Positions 51,600 to 60,491 of a stretch of DNA of 64,000 bases are shown one piece after another. The notes below the pieces were generated by a model. The model did not search any database, had not been told where the DNA came from, and was given only the letters and a program-made list of their open reading frames with translations. The stretch covers positions 124,001 through 188,000 of the forward strand of contig DAOULY010000011.1 in assembly GCA_034414595.1 (NCBI GenBank), read 5' to 3'. The stretch's first letter is position 1; each line of letters starts with the position of its first letter. Origin of the DNA: DAOULY01 sp034414595. Lineage in GTDB: Bacteria; Chloroflexota; Dehalococcoidia; SZUA-161; JAUWZY01. The position numbers and the translations under genes were made by a program.

Positions 51600-53159
51600 C
51601 TATACTACCTGCCATTTACCCAGCTTTTGCCCTTTCGGCGTCACTAAATGGACGGCGCAGGCGAGGCACGGGTCGAAGGACCTGACAATGCGCACCACCT
51701 CAAAGGGATTTTGGTCATCGGCTATCTTGATCCCGGTGAGCGCCTGTTCCAGGGGGCCGGGTTGGCCCTCATCATCGCGCGGGGACATATTCCAGGTGCT
51801 TGGAACCACACACTGGTAGTTTGCGATTTTCTTGTCCTTGATCTCGATCCAGTGCCCTAGGGCACCCCTGGCCGCATCCACCAGCCCCATACCCCTTGAT
51901 TCCTCGGGAATAGTGTAAGCTGTGTAAACCGGTTCTCCCGGCTTGATCTGAAGTAACCATTCCCCCATCTGGTCGGCCACGAGTTTGGTATATAGGGCCC
52001 GAGCCAAGTGGCGTCCCAAAACGGAGAACAGAGCATCGGGGCCAGCTTTTAGTCTGGCCAAGGCTGAATCCACGAGAGACTTGACCTTCGGTTCACCGCT
52101 GGCATAGGTGACCGCGATCCGAGCCAGGGGGCCAACCTCGTGAACCTTGCCGTCATAGCGGGGTGATTTCACCCAGGAGTAGGCTCCATCTTTCCTCATC
52201 TCGGGCTTGGTCTCTCCCTCAGCTGGCTTCCTGCCGCTGGTGGAGTCTGCATACCATGAGTGCCTTACCTGCTCGGTAATCTTATCCGTATCAAGGCTTT
52301 GCCAACGTAGGTCGGCGGAGACGGTGCCTTGCTTAAGCAGCCTTTCTCTCTTGGTCAGATCTGGGTTCTGGCCATCCAGATCGAAGCTCCCGTAGGAGAG
52401 CAAATTGCGGCAGCCGACGCCGATCTCAGCATAGTCCCCATATGCCTCAGCGACCATAATGACATCTGGAATATAAACGTTGTCAATGAAATCTCTGAGT
52501 TCGTTCAACCTCCACAAAAAGGAAGCTATCTTATCCACGGTGGGGACTTCAGTGACACCTCCAGGGACAACGGCCATGTTATGAGGCATCTTGCCGCCAA
52601 AGATGGACAGCATCTCCTGACCCTTGCGGCGCATATTCAGGGCCTCGACATAATGGGCGGCTGCCTGCTGGTTGGCCTCGTCGCTCAGGCGGTAGTCTCC
52701 TTCGTAGCGCGGGACAAATGGGGCGAGCTCGCCCCGTTCGATAAAGCTCTTTACGGAATTGAGCACGGGATTCGAACCATCATAATTGGCTACTTTGGCT
52801 ATGTCTACATAGTCCAGGGCCGTGAGGTGGTAGAAATGGAGTATGTGGTCTGCAATGTGAGCAGCGCCTAAAATCAGGTTGCGGATGAGCCTGCCGTTAT
52901 CCGGTATCTTGTCGGCTATACCGAAGGCGCTATCCAAATTTAGGGTAGCGGCTATGGAATGACTGGTGGGGCAGACCCCGCAGATGCGCTGGGTTATCCG
53001 TTGGGCGTCACGGGGATCCCTCCCCTTCATAATCAACTCCAGGCCTCGGTAGAGGGTGCCCTCGCTCTTGGCCTCCTTGACCTCCCCGTTCTCCACCATG
53101 ACCTCCACCTTGAGATGGCCTTCGATGCGAGTTATCGGGTCGATCACAATCTTGTGCAT
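51600..53159 (-). CDS. [NiFe] hydrogenase large subunit
   Basis: 519 residues. L1 motif RICGVCPTSHSIAA and L2 motif SFDPCLACAVH supply the four Cys ligands of the Ni-Fe site. The chain goes on 15 residues past the His (LVTPKGQKLGKWQVV), the peptide removed by the protease encoded next. N-terminus IVIDPITRIEGHLKVEV is typical. The sequence resembles group 1 uptake enzymes. All four ligands are Cys, no Sec. Starts 1 bp after the small-subunit stop. Confidence 0.95.
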   Translation of the reverse strand: MHKIVIDPITRIEGHLKVEVMVENGEVKEAKSEGTLYRGLELIMKGRDPRDAQRITQRICGVCPTSHSIAATLNLDSAFGIADKIPDNGRLIRNLILGAAHIADHILHFYHLTALDYVDIAKVANYDGSNPVLNSVKSFIERGELAPFVPRYEGDYRLSDEANQQAAAHYVEALNMRRKGQEMLSIFGGKMPHNMAVVPGGVTEVPTVDKIASFLWRLNELRDFIDNVYIPDVIMVAEAYGDYAEIGVGCRNLLSYGSFDLDGQNPDLTKRERLLKQGTVSADLRWQSLDTDKITEQVRHSWYADSTSGRKPAEGETKPEMRKDGAYSWVKSPRYDGKVHEVGPLARIAVTYASGEPKVKSLVDSALARLKAGPDALFSVLGRHLARALYTKLVADQMGEWLLQIKPGEPVYTAYTIPEESRGMGLVDAARGALGHWIEIKDKKIANYQCVVPSTWNMSPRDDEGQPGPLEQALTGIKIADDQNPFEVVRIVRSFDPCLACAVHLVTPKGQKLGKWQVV

Positions 53160-54056
53160 CTAATCACCACCTTTGGCTTGCTGAGCGATGTTTGGCAGCT
53201 CGGCTGCAGTTGTTTTTTCATAGAAGGGGGCAACCACATCAGGGAAACCGGGGGCAGCGCAGCCGATGCAAAGCCCCCCGCAACCTACGCACCAATTGGT
53301 GCCGTTATTCCAAAGCCTGGTGGGGCAATCGGCGTGGGTCACCGGGCCCTTGCACCCAAGTTCATAGAGGCAGCCTGGATCGCTCAGCTTTTTAGCGAAC
53401 TTTTGCTCATCGTAATAGGCTCGCCGAGGGCAATTCTCGTGGATCAGTTGGCCATAGAAGGCCTTGGGGCGTCCAAATTCGTCTATGTCCTGAGGCTTGG
53501 GCAGGCCAAAGAGGATTATACTTGCCACCGTGCCCACAAACCAATCTGGATGAGGGGGACAGCCAGGGACATTTACCACGGGCGTTGCTATGTTGCGGGA
53601 GCTGAGGAGCTTGGATACAGGAACACAGCCGGTGGGATTTGGGCTTCCCGCCGGGATGCCGCCGAAGGCAGCACAGCTGCCCAGAGCGATCACCGCCAGC
53701 GCATCTCTGCCCAGCGACTCTACCCGAGAAAGCATGGTCACCGGTTTGCCTTCATGTTCTCCGATGGTTCCATAGGCGCCATCTTCCGCCGTAGGTATTG
53801 CGCCCTCAACCACCAGGACATAGCCTCCCTTGCTCTCTCGCTGGGTCTGCTCCAGCACCTCTAGCACCGGCTCGCCTGAGCCTGCCATCACCGTGGCGTG
53901 AAACCTCAGGTTGACATGGCTGCCGGGTATGACCTCGTCAACCAGCACGTTCTTAATGCTCGGGCTCACTGAGTTTAGCACTGATACCGAGCATCCGGTA
54001 CAAGCTGCTCCTGCCAACCAGAGCACTGGGTATTCCTTAGCTGCAGAGTTTCCCAT
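53160..54056 (-). CDS. [NiFe] hydrogenase small subunit, no Tat signal
   Basis: 298 residues from the ATG at 54056 (GGAGAG upstream; ATG 54068 is the longer choice). Proximal cluster Cys in GAACTGCSVSVLN, LGSCAAFGGIPAG and VPGCPPHPDW; distal His in IHENCPRRAYYD; medial/distal Cys in PGCLYELGCKGPVTHADCP and NWCVGCGGLCIGC. These are the three-cluster pattern of uptake enzymes. There is no twin-arginine signal, and an in-frame TGA upstream excludes a longer start, so the enzyme should be cytoplasmic. The C-terminus also lacks the membrane helix of HyaA types. Confidence 0.93.
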   Translation of the reverse strand: MGNSAAKEYPVLWLAGAACTGCSVSVLNSVSPSIKNVLVDEVIPGSHVNLRFHATVMAGSGEPVLEVLEQTQRESKGGYVLVVEGAIPTAEDGAYGTIGEHEGKPVTMLSRVESLGRDALAVIALGSCAAFGGIPAGSPNPTGCVPVSKLLSSRNIATPVVNVPGCPPHPDWFVGTVASIILFGLPKPQDIDEFGRPKAFYGQLIHENCPRRAYYDEQKFAKKLSDPGCLYELGCKGPVTHADCPTRLWNNGTNWCVGCGGLCIGCAAPGFPDVVAPFYEKTTAAELPNIAQQAKGGD

Positions 54057-54077
54057 AGTTCTCTCCATTACTACAAA

Positions 54078-54105
54078 ATTATACCCTGCTACATCGTATT
54101 GTCAG
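54078..54105 (-). promoter_or_regulatory. Promoter of the hydrogenase-metVF operon
   Basis: Minus strand CTGACA (54105-54100), 16-bp spacer, TATAAT (54083-54078). Start of transcription near 54071 leaves too little room before ATG 54068 and supports the ATG at 54056. Confidence 0.65.
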
Positions 54106-54163
54106 CCAGTGCGATGTGGCACTTTTGGAATCGTATTTATATTTTGCTGCCGCTGATGAGCAT

Positions 54164-54193
54164 AAAAAAGCCCCCTTATTAAAACAAGGAGGC
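54164..54193 (-). terminator. Intrinsic terminator of the candidate small RNA
   Basis: Minus strand GCCTCCTT-GTTTTAAT-AAGGGGGC followed by TTTTTT. Confidence 0.8.
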
Positions 54194-54264
54194 TCCATTA
54201 GACACGAGCACCTGCCATGTCAACTCTTAGGATTCCCCGTCTATAACCCTCTCCACGACGCTCT
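54164..54264 (-). ncRNA. Candidate small RNA (~100 nt) with own promoter and terminator
   Basis: A consensus promoter TTGACA-N17-TATAAT (54299-54294 and 54276-54271) should start transcription near 54264. An intrinsic terminator GCCTCCTT/AAGGGGGC followed by TTTTTT ends it at about 54164. In between no ORF fits after the start point (the only ATG overlaps the -10). It lies between the divergent aspS gene and the hydrogenase operon on the minus strand. I do not see SRP RNA, 6S or tmRNA motifs. An independent sRNA or a leader of the operon downstream are both possible, the terminator favouring the former. Confidence 0.65.
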
Positions 54265-54270
54265 GTTGCC

Positions 54271-54299
54271 ATTATATTGCACCAGAAACTGACTGTCAA
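54271..54299 (-). promoter_or_regulatory. Perfect sigma70-type promoter of the candidate small RNA
   Basis: TTGACA and TATAAT with a 17-bp spacer on the minus strand, with no mismatch to consensus. Confidence 0.8.
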
Positions 54300-54377
54300 G
54301 CCCAATTGCATTCTTTCCGGACAATCACTGGTATTCGGGGGTGTGTGCTCGCTGGAGCCCATGATTCCGCGCTCCGA

Positions 54378-54406
54378 TTGAAAAGGAACTCCGCTTCAGC
54401 TATAAT
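54378..54406 (+). promoter_or_regulatory. Promoter of aspS overlapping its first codons
   Basis: TTGAAA (54378-54383), 17-bp spacer, TATAAT (54401-54406). Transcription would begin near 54413, next to the GTG at 54414, so a leaderless start there is possible. Confidence 0.45.
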
Positions 54407-56210
54407 GGTAAAAGTGAAGACTGCGCTGAGAACCCATAGCTGCGGTGAGCTAACCAGAGAGCACATTGAACGCAGAGTGGCCCTCGCCGGCTGGGTCAAC
54501 CGCAGGCGGGATCACGGTGGGCTGATCTTCATCGACATCAGAGACCGCAGCGGCCTTGTTCAAGTCGTGTTCAACCCCGAGGTTTCCCCAGCAGGACACG
54601 AAGTGGCTGCTGAGATGCGCCAAGAATATGTGATTCGCGTGGTCGGGACTGTGGTGCGGCGCCCTTCCGGGACTGAGAACCCGAAGCTGGCTACAGGTGA
54701 AATCGAGGTCATCGCTGATGAGGCGGAGCTGCTCAATCGGTCTAAGCCCGCCCCATTTGACATAAATGAAGAGGTGGAGGTCGATGAGGCAGTGCGCCTC
54801 AAGTACCGCTATCTGGACCTGAGGCGGCGCCGGCTGAAGGACAACATGCTCCTGCGGCATCGCGTGATTAAGTTCATCCGCGACTTCCTCGATACCCGAG
54901 GCTTTGTAGAGATAGAGACCCCAATCCTGCTCAAGAGTACCCCGGAGGGGGCACGGGACTACTTGGTGCCGAGCAGGCTGCATCCGGGCAGATTCTATGC
55001 CTTGCCCCAATCGCCGCAGCAGCTCAAGCAGCTGTTGATGGTTGCTGGCTTTGACAGGTACTTCCAAATCGCCAGGTGCTTCCGCGATGAAGACCTGCGT
55101 GCTGACCGCCAGCCTGAGTTTACCCAGTTGGACCTCGAGATGAGCTTCGTCGATGAAGATGATGTGCTAAATCTGATGGAGGAGCTGTTCACCTCATTAG
55201 TTGAGGACATAAGGCCAGAGATGAAGATGGTCAAGCCATTTGTTCGCCTTTCTTACCAAGAAGCTATGGAGCGCTATGGCAGCGATAAGCCCGACTTGCG
55301 CTTTGCCCTAGAGCTCGCTGATATCTCGGGCATCGTGGCTGGCTCCGATTTCTCCGTCTTCCGTTCGGCGCTCAGCGCCGGCGGACAGGTAAGAGGATTC
55401 TGTGCCCCGGGCTGTGCTTCATACTCCAGAAAGCAGCTCGAGGAGCTGGCCGATTTTGTCAGGGCTCGTGGTGCTCAGGGCCTGGTCACATTGGCCCTGC
55501 TCGGTGAGCAAGGAACTGAGAGTTTCAATTTAGAACAAGTCCGCTCCGTAGCCGCCAAGTACCTGACCTTGGAGCAGGTGCAGCAGATCGCTCACAGAGT
55601 TGGAGCTAAGGTAGGTGATCTGATATTGGTCTGCGCTGACAAATCGAGAGTGGTTGATACGGCGCTATCACAGCTCAGGGTGGAGATAGGTTGCCGACTG
55701 GGACTCGCCGACCCCAATCTTTTGGCCTTCGCTTTCATCCAGGACTATCCCCTGCTGGAGTGGAACGAGGAGCAGGGGCGTTGGGAGGCAATGCACCATC
55801 CATTCACTGCCCCCCGTGACCAGGACCTGCCGCTGCTTGACCAGGCCCCGGATAAGGTTCGAGCCAAGCACTATGATTTCGTCTGCAATGGCCTCGAGCT
55901 CTCCAGCGGCTCGATCAGGATTCACAACCGGGAACTTCAGGAGAAGATATTTCGTCTCTTGGGGTATGACGATGGCGAAATCGAGGCTCGTTTCGGACAT
56001 CTCCTCGAGGCCCTGGAGTATGGTGCTCCTCCGCACGGCGGCATTGCCCCCGGGATCGACCGGCTGGTAATGATTCTCGCCGGGGAGGAGACTATCAGGG
56101 AGGTTATTGCATTTCCCAAGACGCAGAGCGCTGTGGATCTGATGACTGGAGCCCCCGATCTGGTCTCCAGAGAGCAACTCAAGGAATTGCACTTGAATTT
56201 GGGAGGATAG
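54405..56210 (+). CDS. aspS: Aspartyl-tRNA synthetase
   Basis: 601 residues from the ATG at 54405 (GTG at 54414 is the alternative if the promoter above is used). OB-fold anticodon domain (LAGWVNRRRDHGGLIFIDIRDR), class II motifs KYRYLDLRRRRLKDN and FRDEDLRADRQPEFTQLDLE, a GAD insertion domain, and the GIAPGIDRLVMILAGEE motif 3. Length and the GAD domain fit the bacterial type; discriminating or Asn-charging behaviour cannot be judged safely. The tig start is directly adjacent to its stop. Confidence 0.96.
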   Translation: MVKVKTALRTHSCGELTREHIERRVALAGWVNRRRDHGGLIFIDIRDRSGLVQVVFNPEVSPAGHEVAAEMRQEYVIRVVGTVVRRPSGTENPKLATGEIEVIADEAELLNRSKPAPFDINEEVEVDEAVRLKYRYLDLRRRRLKDNMLLRHRVIKFIRDFLDTRGFVEIETPILLKSTPEGARDYLVPSRLHPGRFYALPQSPQQLKQLLMVAGFDRYFQIARCFRDEDLRADRQPEFTQLDLEMSFVDEDDVLNLMEELFTSLVEDIRPEMKMVKPFVRLSYQEAMERYGSDKPDLRFALELADISGIVAGSDFSVFRSALSAGGQVRGFCAPGCASYSRKQLEELADFVRARGAQGLVTLALLGEQGTESFNLEQVRSVAAKYLTLEQVQQIAHRVGAKVGDLILVCADKSRVVDTALSQLRVEIGCRLGLADPNLLAFAFIQDYPLLEWNEEQGRWEAMHHPFTAPRDQDLPLLDQAPDKVRAKHYDFVCNGLELSSGSIRIHNRELQEKIFRLLGYDDGEIEARFGHLLEALEYGAPPHGGIAPGIDRLVMILAGEETIREVIAFPKTQSAVDLMTGAPDLVSREQLKELHLNLGG

Positions 56211-57482
56211 ATGAAAGCTACAGCGGATAGGATTGAGGGCTGTCAGGTGGTGCTTCAGGTCGAGGTCGAACCCGAGGAGCTGGAGCGCTCTTTGGCTCAG
56301 GCCTACCGCCACCTGGTCTCTAGGGCCAAGGTACCTGGCTTTCGCCAGGGGAAAGCACCGCGGCATATCTTAGAACGCTATCTGGGGAAGGAAGCCTTGC
56401 TCGATGAGGCTCTGGAGCATTTGATCCCTGAGCTCTACGCTAAAGCTGTTGCCGAGCAGGAAGTTGAGCCTGTAGGCCCGCCTCAGATTGAGCTGGCCCA
56501 GCTGGACCCGGTGACATTCAAGGCCACCGTTCCAGTGAGCCCTACCGTGGAACTGGGGGACTATCACAGCCTGGAAATGACCCTGGAGCCGGTGCAGGTC
56601 GGCGAAGAGCAGATAGATGAAGTCCTGCAACAACTCCGTCGCATGCATTCTCGCTGGGAGTCTGTGGCTCGTCCGGCCCAGCTCGGCGACGTGGTAGCCA
56701 TCGATGTCGAGGGCCGTGTTGGCGATAGGACGGTGATCAACGAGAAGAGCCGATGGTATCAACTGTCCCCGGATTCATCTCTGCCTGCACCTGGCTTCGC
56801 TGAGGGGCTTCAGGGAATGGAGAAAGGCCAGGAGCGGGAATTCACCTTGGCTATTCCTGATGACTATCCTGCCCCGGAGCTTGTTGGCCAGGAATGCCAG
56901 TTCCGGGTTAAGGTGGCCGAGGTCAAGGAGGAGCATCTCCCTGACCTCGATGACGAGCTGGCCAAGAGCCTGGTTCAGGGAGTGGAGGGAGTTGACTCGT
57001 TGCGGGAGAAGGTCGCTGCCGACTTGAAGGCCAGCGGGGAAGCCCGAGCGCGCCTCGACCTGGAAGATAGGATCATAGATGCCATAGCTGACATGTCACG
57101 CATTGAATACCCCTCTATCTTGGTCCATGATGAGCTGGAACGCTTGATGGCGGCACAGAGGGAGCAGTGGGGTGGCGCCAGCGGTTTCCAGGATCAACTC
57201 AAGCTCCGCGGCCAGACCGAGGAAGATTTTGAGAGGGAATTGCATCCTTTAGCTGAGAAGCGTGTCCTTCGCTCCTTGATCTTGGACAAGGTAACTGAGG
57301 CCGAGGGCATAGAGGTCAGCGACGCTGAAGTCGATGCCGAGATCGAGCGCCTGGCCTCTGGGGAGGGCGCTGAGAGAATGCGGCGGCTGCTATCCGCATC
57401 TCAAGCCCGTGATTCACTGAAAAGAGGGCTCCTTGGCAGGAGGGCGATGGAGCACCTGGTGCAGATTGCCACCCAAGCTTGA
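56211..57482 (+). CDS. tig: Trigger factor (ribosome-associated chaperone)
   Basis: 423 residues. N-terminal ribosome-binding domain (VPGFRQGKAPRHILERYLG carries the GFRxGxxP signature), then the FKBP-like PPIase domain (GDVVAIDVEGRVGDR, GFAEGLQGMEKGQEREF) and the helical C-domain ending LLGRRAMEHLVQIA. ATG directly follows the aspS stop, so both are co-translated. Usual neighbour clpP lies 220 bp downstream. Confidence 0.95.
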   Translation: MKATADRIEGCQVVLQVEVEPEELERSLAQAYRHLVSRAKVPGFRQGKAPRHILERYLGKEALLDEALEHLIPELYAKAVAEQEVEPVGPPQIELAQLDPVTFKATVPVSPTVELGDYHSLEMTLEPVQVGEEQIDEVLQQLRRMHSRWESVARPAQLGDVVAIDVEGRVGDRTVINEKSRWYQLSPDSSLPAPGFAEGLQGMEKGQEREFTLAIPDDYPAPELVGQECQFRVKVAEVKEEHLPDLDDELAKSLVQGVEGVDSLREKVAADLKASGEARARLDLEDRIIDAIADMSRIEYPSILVHDELERLMAAQREQWGGASGFQDQLKLRGQTEEDFERELHPLAEKRVLRSLILDKVTEAEGIEVSDAEVDAEIERLASGEGAERMRRLLSASQARDSLKRGLLGRRAMEHLVQIATQA

Positions 57483-57702
57483 CACCCAGAATAGCGGTAT
57501 GATAATATTGATGCCAGCGAGAGCAAGCTTCGGGCTGAAGGCCAGAACTATCGAGGATACAAGCCCCAAAGCGGTAAAAGCTGGACGCGGACGGCCCGAG
57601 GTTGGTGCTTAGTAAGGCGGCTGACGATGTTTATGACCTCGTTTCAGATAACCCCAGATTCGACACGCTACTACCTATGGTTATGGAGGGAGGGGAGATA
57701 GG

Positions 57703-58311
57703 ATGAGAGCTGAGAACGTTATCCCAATGGTAATAGAGAGCGGCGCCCGGGGTGAGCGAGCCTTTGATATTTACTCGCTTCTGCTCAAGGAGCGTATTGT
57801 GTTCCTGGGCATGCCGATTACAGACCAAATCGCAAACCTGATCATCGCCCAGCTTCTGTACTTGGAGCGGGAGGACCCGGACAAGGACATCAGTCTCTAT
57901 ATTCACTGCCCCGGTGGTATCATCAGCGCTGGCCTGGCCATCTATGACACCATGCAACTTATTCGGTGTGATGTTTCCACGATCTGCGTTGGCCTGGCCG
58001 CGAGCATGGGCACTTTGCTGCTCTGCGCCGGGGCCAAGGGGAAAAGGTACTGCTTGCCCAATGCCACCATTCACATGCACCAGCCCATAGGCGGTGCTCA
58101 GGGTCAGGCGGCGGACATCGAGATCGCGGCACGGGAGATACTCAGGCTGCAAGAGATAATCCGCAATGTCATAGTCAAGCATACGGGGCAGCCGATGGAG
58201 AAGGTCGTCCATGATACCGATCGCGATTTCTACCTGAACCCAGAGCAGGCGCTGGAGTATGGATTGGTCGACGAAATCCTGGCCGGGCCTAAAGTAGAGG
58301 CCAAAACCTGA
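57703..58311 (+). CDS. clpP: ATP-dependent Clp protease proteolytic subunit
   Basis: 202 residues. Serine of the triad in GLAASMGTLLLCAG, histidine in IHMHQPIGGAQGQA, aspartate in DTDRDFYLNPEQALEYG. N-terminus MVIESGARGERAFDIYSLLL is the family's processed region. No clpX in the window, but the tig-clpP order is the common one. A zinc-ribbon gene follows after 19 bp. Confidence 0.96.
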   Translation: MRAENVIPMVIESGARGERAFDIYSLLLKERIVFLGMPITDQIANLIIAQLLYLEREDPDKDISLYIHCPGGIISAGLAIYDTMQLIRCDVSTICVGLAASMGTLLLCAGAKGKRYCLPNATIHMHQPIGGAQGQAADIEIAAREILRLQEIIRNVIVKHTGQPMEKVVHDTDRDFYLNPEQALEYGLVDEILAGPKVEAKT

Positions 58312-58330
58312 GACTAAAAGGAGGTCCATT

Positions 58331-58510
58331 ATGGTTGAGGAAAAGCAAGTCACGCTCAGGTGTCTGAACTGCTTCATCAGGATCAAGGTGCCTCCCAAGG
58401 CTGACAAGCTTACATGCCCCAATTGTGGGGTTGAATATGTAATCAGCTGGCGGATACCGCCTGGTGGTGGTGGGTTACAGGCCAAGATAGCAGGTACGCC
58501 GAGAAAGTAA
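58331..58510 (+). CDS. Small zinc-ribbon protein (59 aa)
   Basis: 59 residues with the ribbon CLNCFIRIKV...CPNCGVEYV. AAGGAGG lies six bases before the ATG. The rest is a basic, glycine-rich tail (PPGGGGLQAKIAG). It sits between clpP and the aldehyde oxidoreductase gene, 28 bp ahead of the latter, so it probably belongs to that transcript. Family unknown; it may be a co-regulated accessory protein. Confidence 0.75.
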   Translation: MVEEKQVTLRCLNCFIRIKVPPKADKLTCPNCGVEYVISWRIPPGGGGLQAKIAGTPRK

Positions 58511-58538
58511 GTAAGTAATAAGGAAAGGGAGGCGAAGA

Positions 58539-60458
58539 ATGCCATTAACTCGCAAGATAGCCTATATCGATCTTGGTACGGGGGAGATCAAGAAGGAATC
58601 GATCCCGGAGAGAATGCGCCGGCTTTATGTCGGGGGCAGGGGCATAGATGCCTATCTACTGTATAACTATAACGGCCCCGAGACCAATGCTATGGGCCCG
58701 GATAACGTGCTCATGGTCAGTGCCGGGCTGCTCAGCGGAACCCCGGCGCCGGGCTCCTCCCGAAGCCATTTCATGGCCAAGTCGCCGGTGACTGGCATCG
58801 TGGGCAGCGCCAATATGGGTGGCTTCTTCGGCCCCGAGCTGGCCTTCGCTGGCTTCCACCACCTGGTGATCAAGGGCAAGGCGGCAAAGCCGGTATATCT
58901 CTGGATTCACGATGGCGACATCGAGATCCGGGATGCCTCTCATCTCTGGGGCAAGGACAGTATCGAGACCCAGGAGCTGATCCGGGCCGAGCATGGAGAT
59001 CCCTATATCCATTCGGCCACCATAGGTCAGGGCGGTGAAAACCTGGTGCGCTATGCCAATGTCAGGAATGGCCTAAAGGATTCCGGGGGCCGCACTGGGA
59101 TGGGCTGTGTTATGGGCGTGAAAAATCTGAAGGCCATCGCCTGTCGGGGCCATATGGACCTGAAATTGGCCTATCCCAAGGAAGCTCTGGAGGTCTGTGA
59201 GGCGAGCAGAAAGCACATTATGGGCACCAAGCTGGCCACGGCGTTGAGCTACGATGGGACCATGTATATCTGGAGCGTGAGCAACACCACGGGATATGTC
59301 CGGGTGAAGAACTTCCAGACCAACAAGTTGGAGGAGTGGGAAGGGTTAGCGGTGGAGACATTCCATGAGAAATACGAGACCGGGCGTGTGGCCTGCTTCA
59401 ACTGTCCGATAGGCTGCCGCCATCAATGGCAGATAAAGACAGGTCCCTACGCCGGGATGTCTGGCGAGGGCCCGGAATACAATACTCAGCTGAGCTTGGG
59501 CAACAACCTCTATATCAGGGAATGGGAGCCTGTATTGGTGGGACAGAGGCTCACCGACGTCTACGGCATAGATTTCAGCGAGGTGGGGAACCTGTTCGCC
59601 ATGGCCATGGAGCTCTATCAAAATGGCTTGATTGATAAGAAGGTCACCGGCGGCCTAGACCTCGATTGGGAGAATGCCGGCGAGAATCTGCCCATAATCA
59701 TCAAGCAAATTGCCTTTAGAGAGGGATTCGGCGGTGAGTACCTGGCCGATGGCGCCTTTGGATTCATTGACAAGCTGGAGAAGCTGGGGCTGGATCGAGA
59801 TAAGGCTTGGTATTACTTCATCGGCTGCAAGGGTAGCAGCGCGCTCGGTGGGGATGACCGGGGGCCGAAGGCACTTGCCTTCGGTGCTGGTGTTTCCAGC
59901 AGAGGCTGGGATCATCTACGCAGCCGACCGGCCATCGACCTCTATCACCTCCCGGAGAAGCTGATGGAGGAGCTGTACGATGGCGGCCCCATGTCATCTG
60001 ATTACATCTCCTATGTGGGCAAGCCCCGAGAGATCTGGTGGTTTGAACGCCACTATGCCGCTGTCGATGCTGTAGGGACCTGCAAATTCCATACCTGCTT
60101 CTTCACTCCCAACGGGTTCAAGTGGGATGATTGGTCCAAGTGGATCTATTACATCACTGGCCTTGAAATCTCGCCACAGGAGATGAGGGACATCGGGGAG
60201 CGCATCTACACGCTGGAGAGGATGTTCAACAATAGAGAAGGAAAGGGCAGAAAGGATGACTGGCTCTCCGATCGCTACTATGAGGAGCCCCTGCCTGCTG
60301 GGCTACCCTACATCAAAGGTCAGTTGATTGATAGAGATAAGTGGAATGAGATGCTGGATGAGTATTACGCACTGCATGGCTGGGATAATGAAGGAGTGCC
60401 TACGCCCGAGTCGTTGCAGAAACTGGGTCTGGATAAGGAGCCCTCGCACATCCTGTGA
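58539..60458 (+). CDS. Tungsten-dependent aldehyde:ferredoxin oxidoreductase family
   Basis: 639 residues, the family length. Cofactor-binding N-terminal domain: YIDLGTGEI, YVGGRGIDAYLLY, SGTPAPGSSRSHFMAKSP, GSANMGGFFGPELAFAGF. The cluster motif CFNCPIGCRHQ is the [4Fe-4S] site, with the last Cys expected near TCKFHTCFF. DDRGPKALAFG and the C-terminal helix fit. It interconverts aldehydes and acids with ferredoxin, in the cytoplasm. A ferredoxin-type electron carrier gene follows directly. Confidence 0.93.
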   Translation: MPLTRKIAYIDLGTGEIKKESIPERMRRLYVGGRGIDAYLLYNYNGPETNAMGPDNVLMVSAGLLSGTPAPGSSRSHFMAKSPVTGIVGSANMGGFFGPELAFAGFHHLVIKGKAAKPVYLWIHDGDIEIRDASHLWGKDSIETQELIRAEHGDPYIHSATIGQGGENLVRYANVRNGLKDSGGRTGMGCVMGVKNLKAIACRGHMDLKLAYPKEALEVCEASRKHIMGTKLATALSYDGTMYIWSVSNTTGYVRVKNFQTNKLEEWEGLAVETFHEKYETGRVACFNCPIGCRHQWQIKTGPYAGMSGEGPEYNTQLSLGNNLYIREWEPVLVGQRLTDVYGIDFSEVGNLFAMAMELYQNGLIDKKVTGGLDLDWENAGENLPIIIKQIAFREGFGGEYLADGAFGFIDKLEKLGLDRDKAWYYFIGCKGSSALGGDDRGPKALAFGAGVSSRGWDHLRSRPAIDLYHLPEKLMEELYDGGPMSSDYISYVGKPREIWWFERHYAAVDAVGTCKFHTCFFTPNGFKWDDWSKWIYYITGLEISPQEMRDIGERIYTLERMFNNREGKGRKDDWLSDRYYEEPLPAGLPYIKGQLIDRDKWNEMLDEYYALHGWDNEGVPTPESLQKLGLDKEPSHIL

Positions 60459-60491
60459 TGTGCCAATAGCTTAGTCAGGAGGTATGTCAAT

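Noticed and set aside
51600..53159. Selenocysteine in the hydrogenase large subunit
   Set aside because: The C-terminal motif is DPCLACAVH with Cys at all positions and no in-frame TGA.
54249..54273. 24-codon ORF in the small RNA, starting with ATG at the -10 element
   Set aside because: Its ATG overlaps TATAAT and lies before the expected transcript start.
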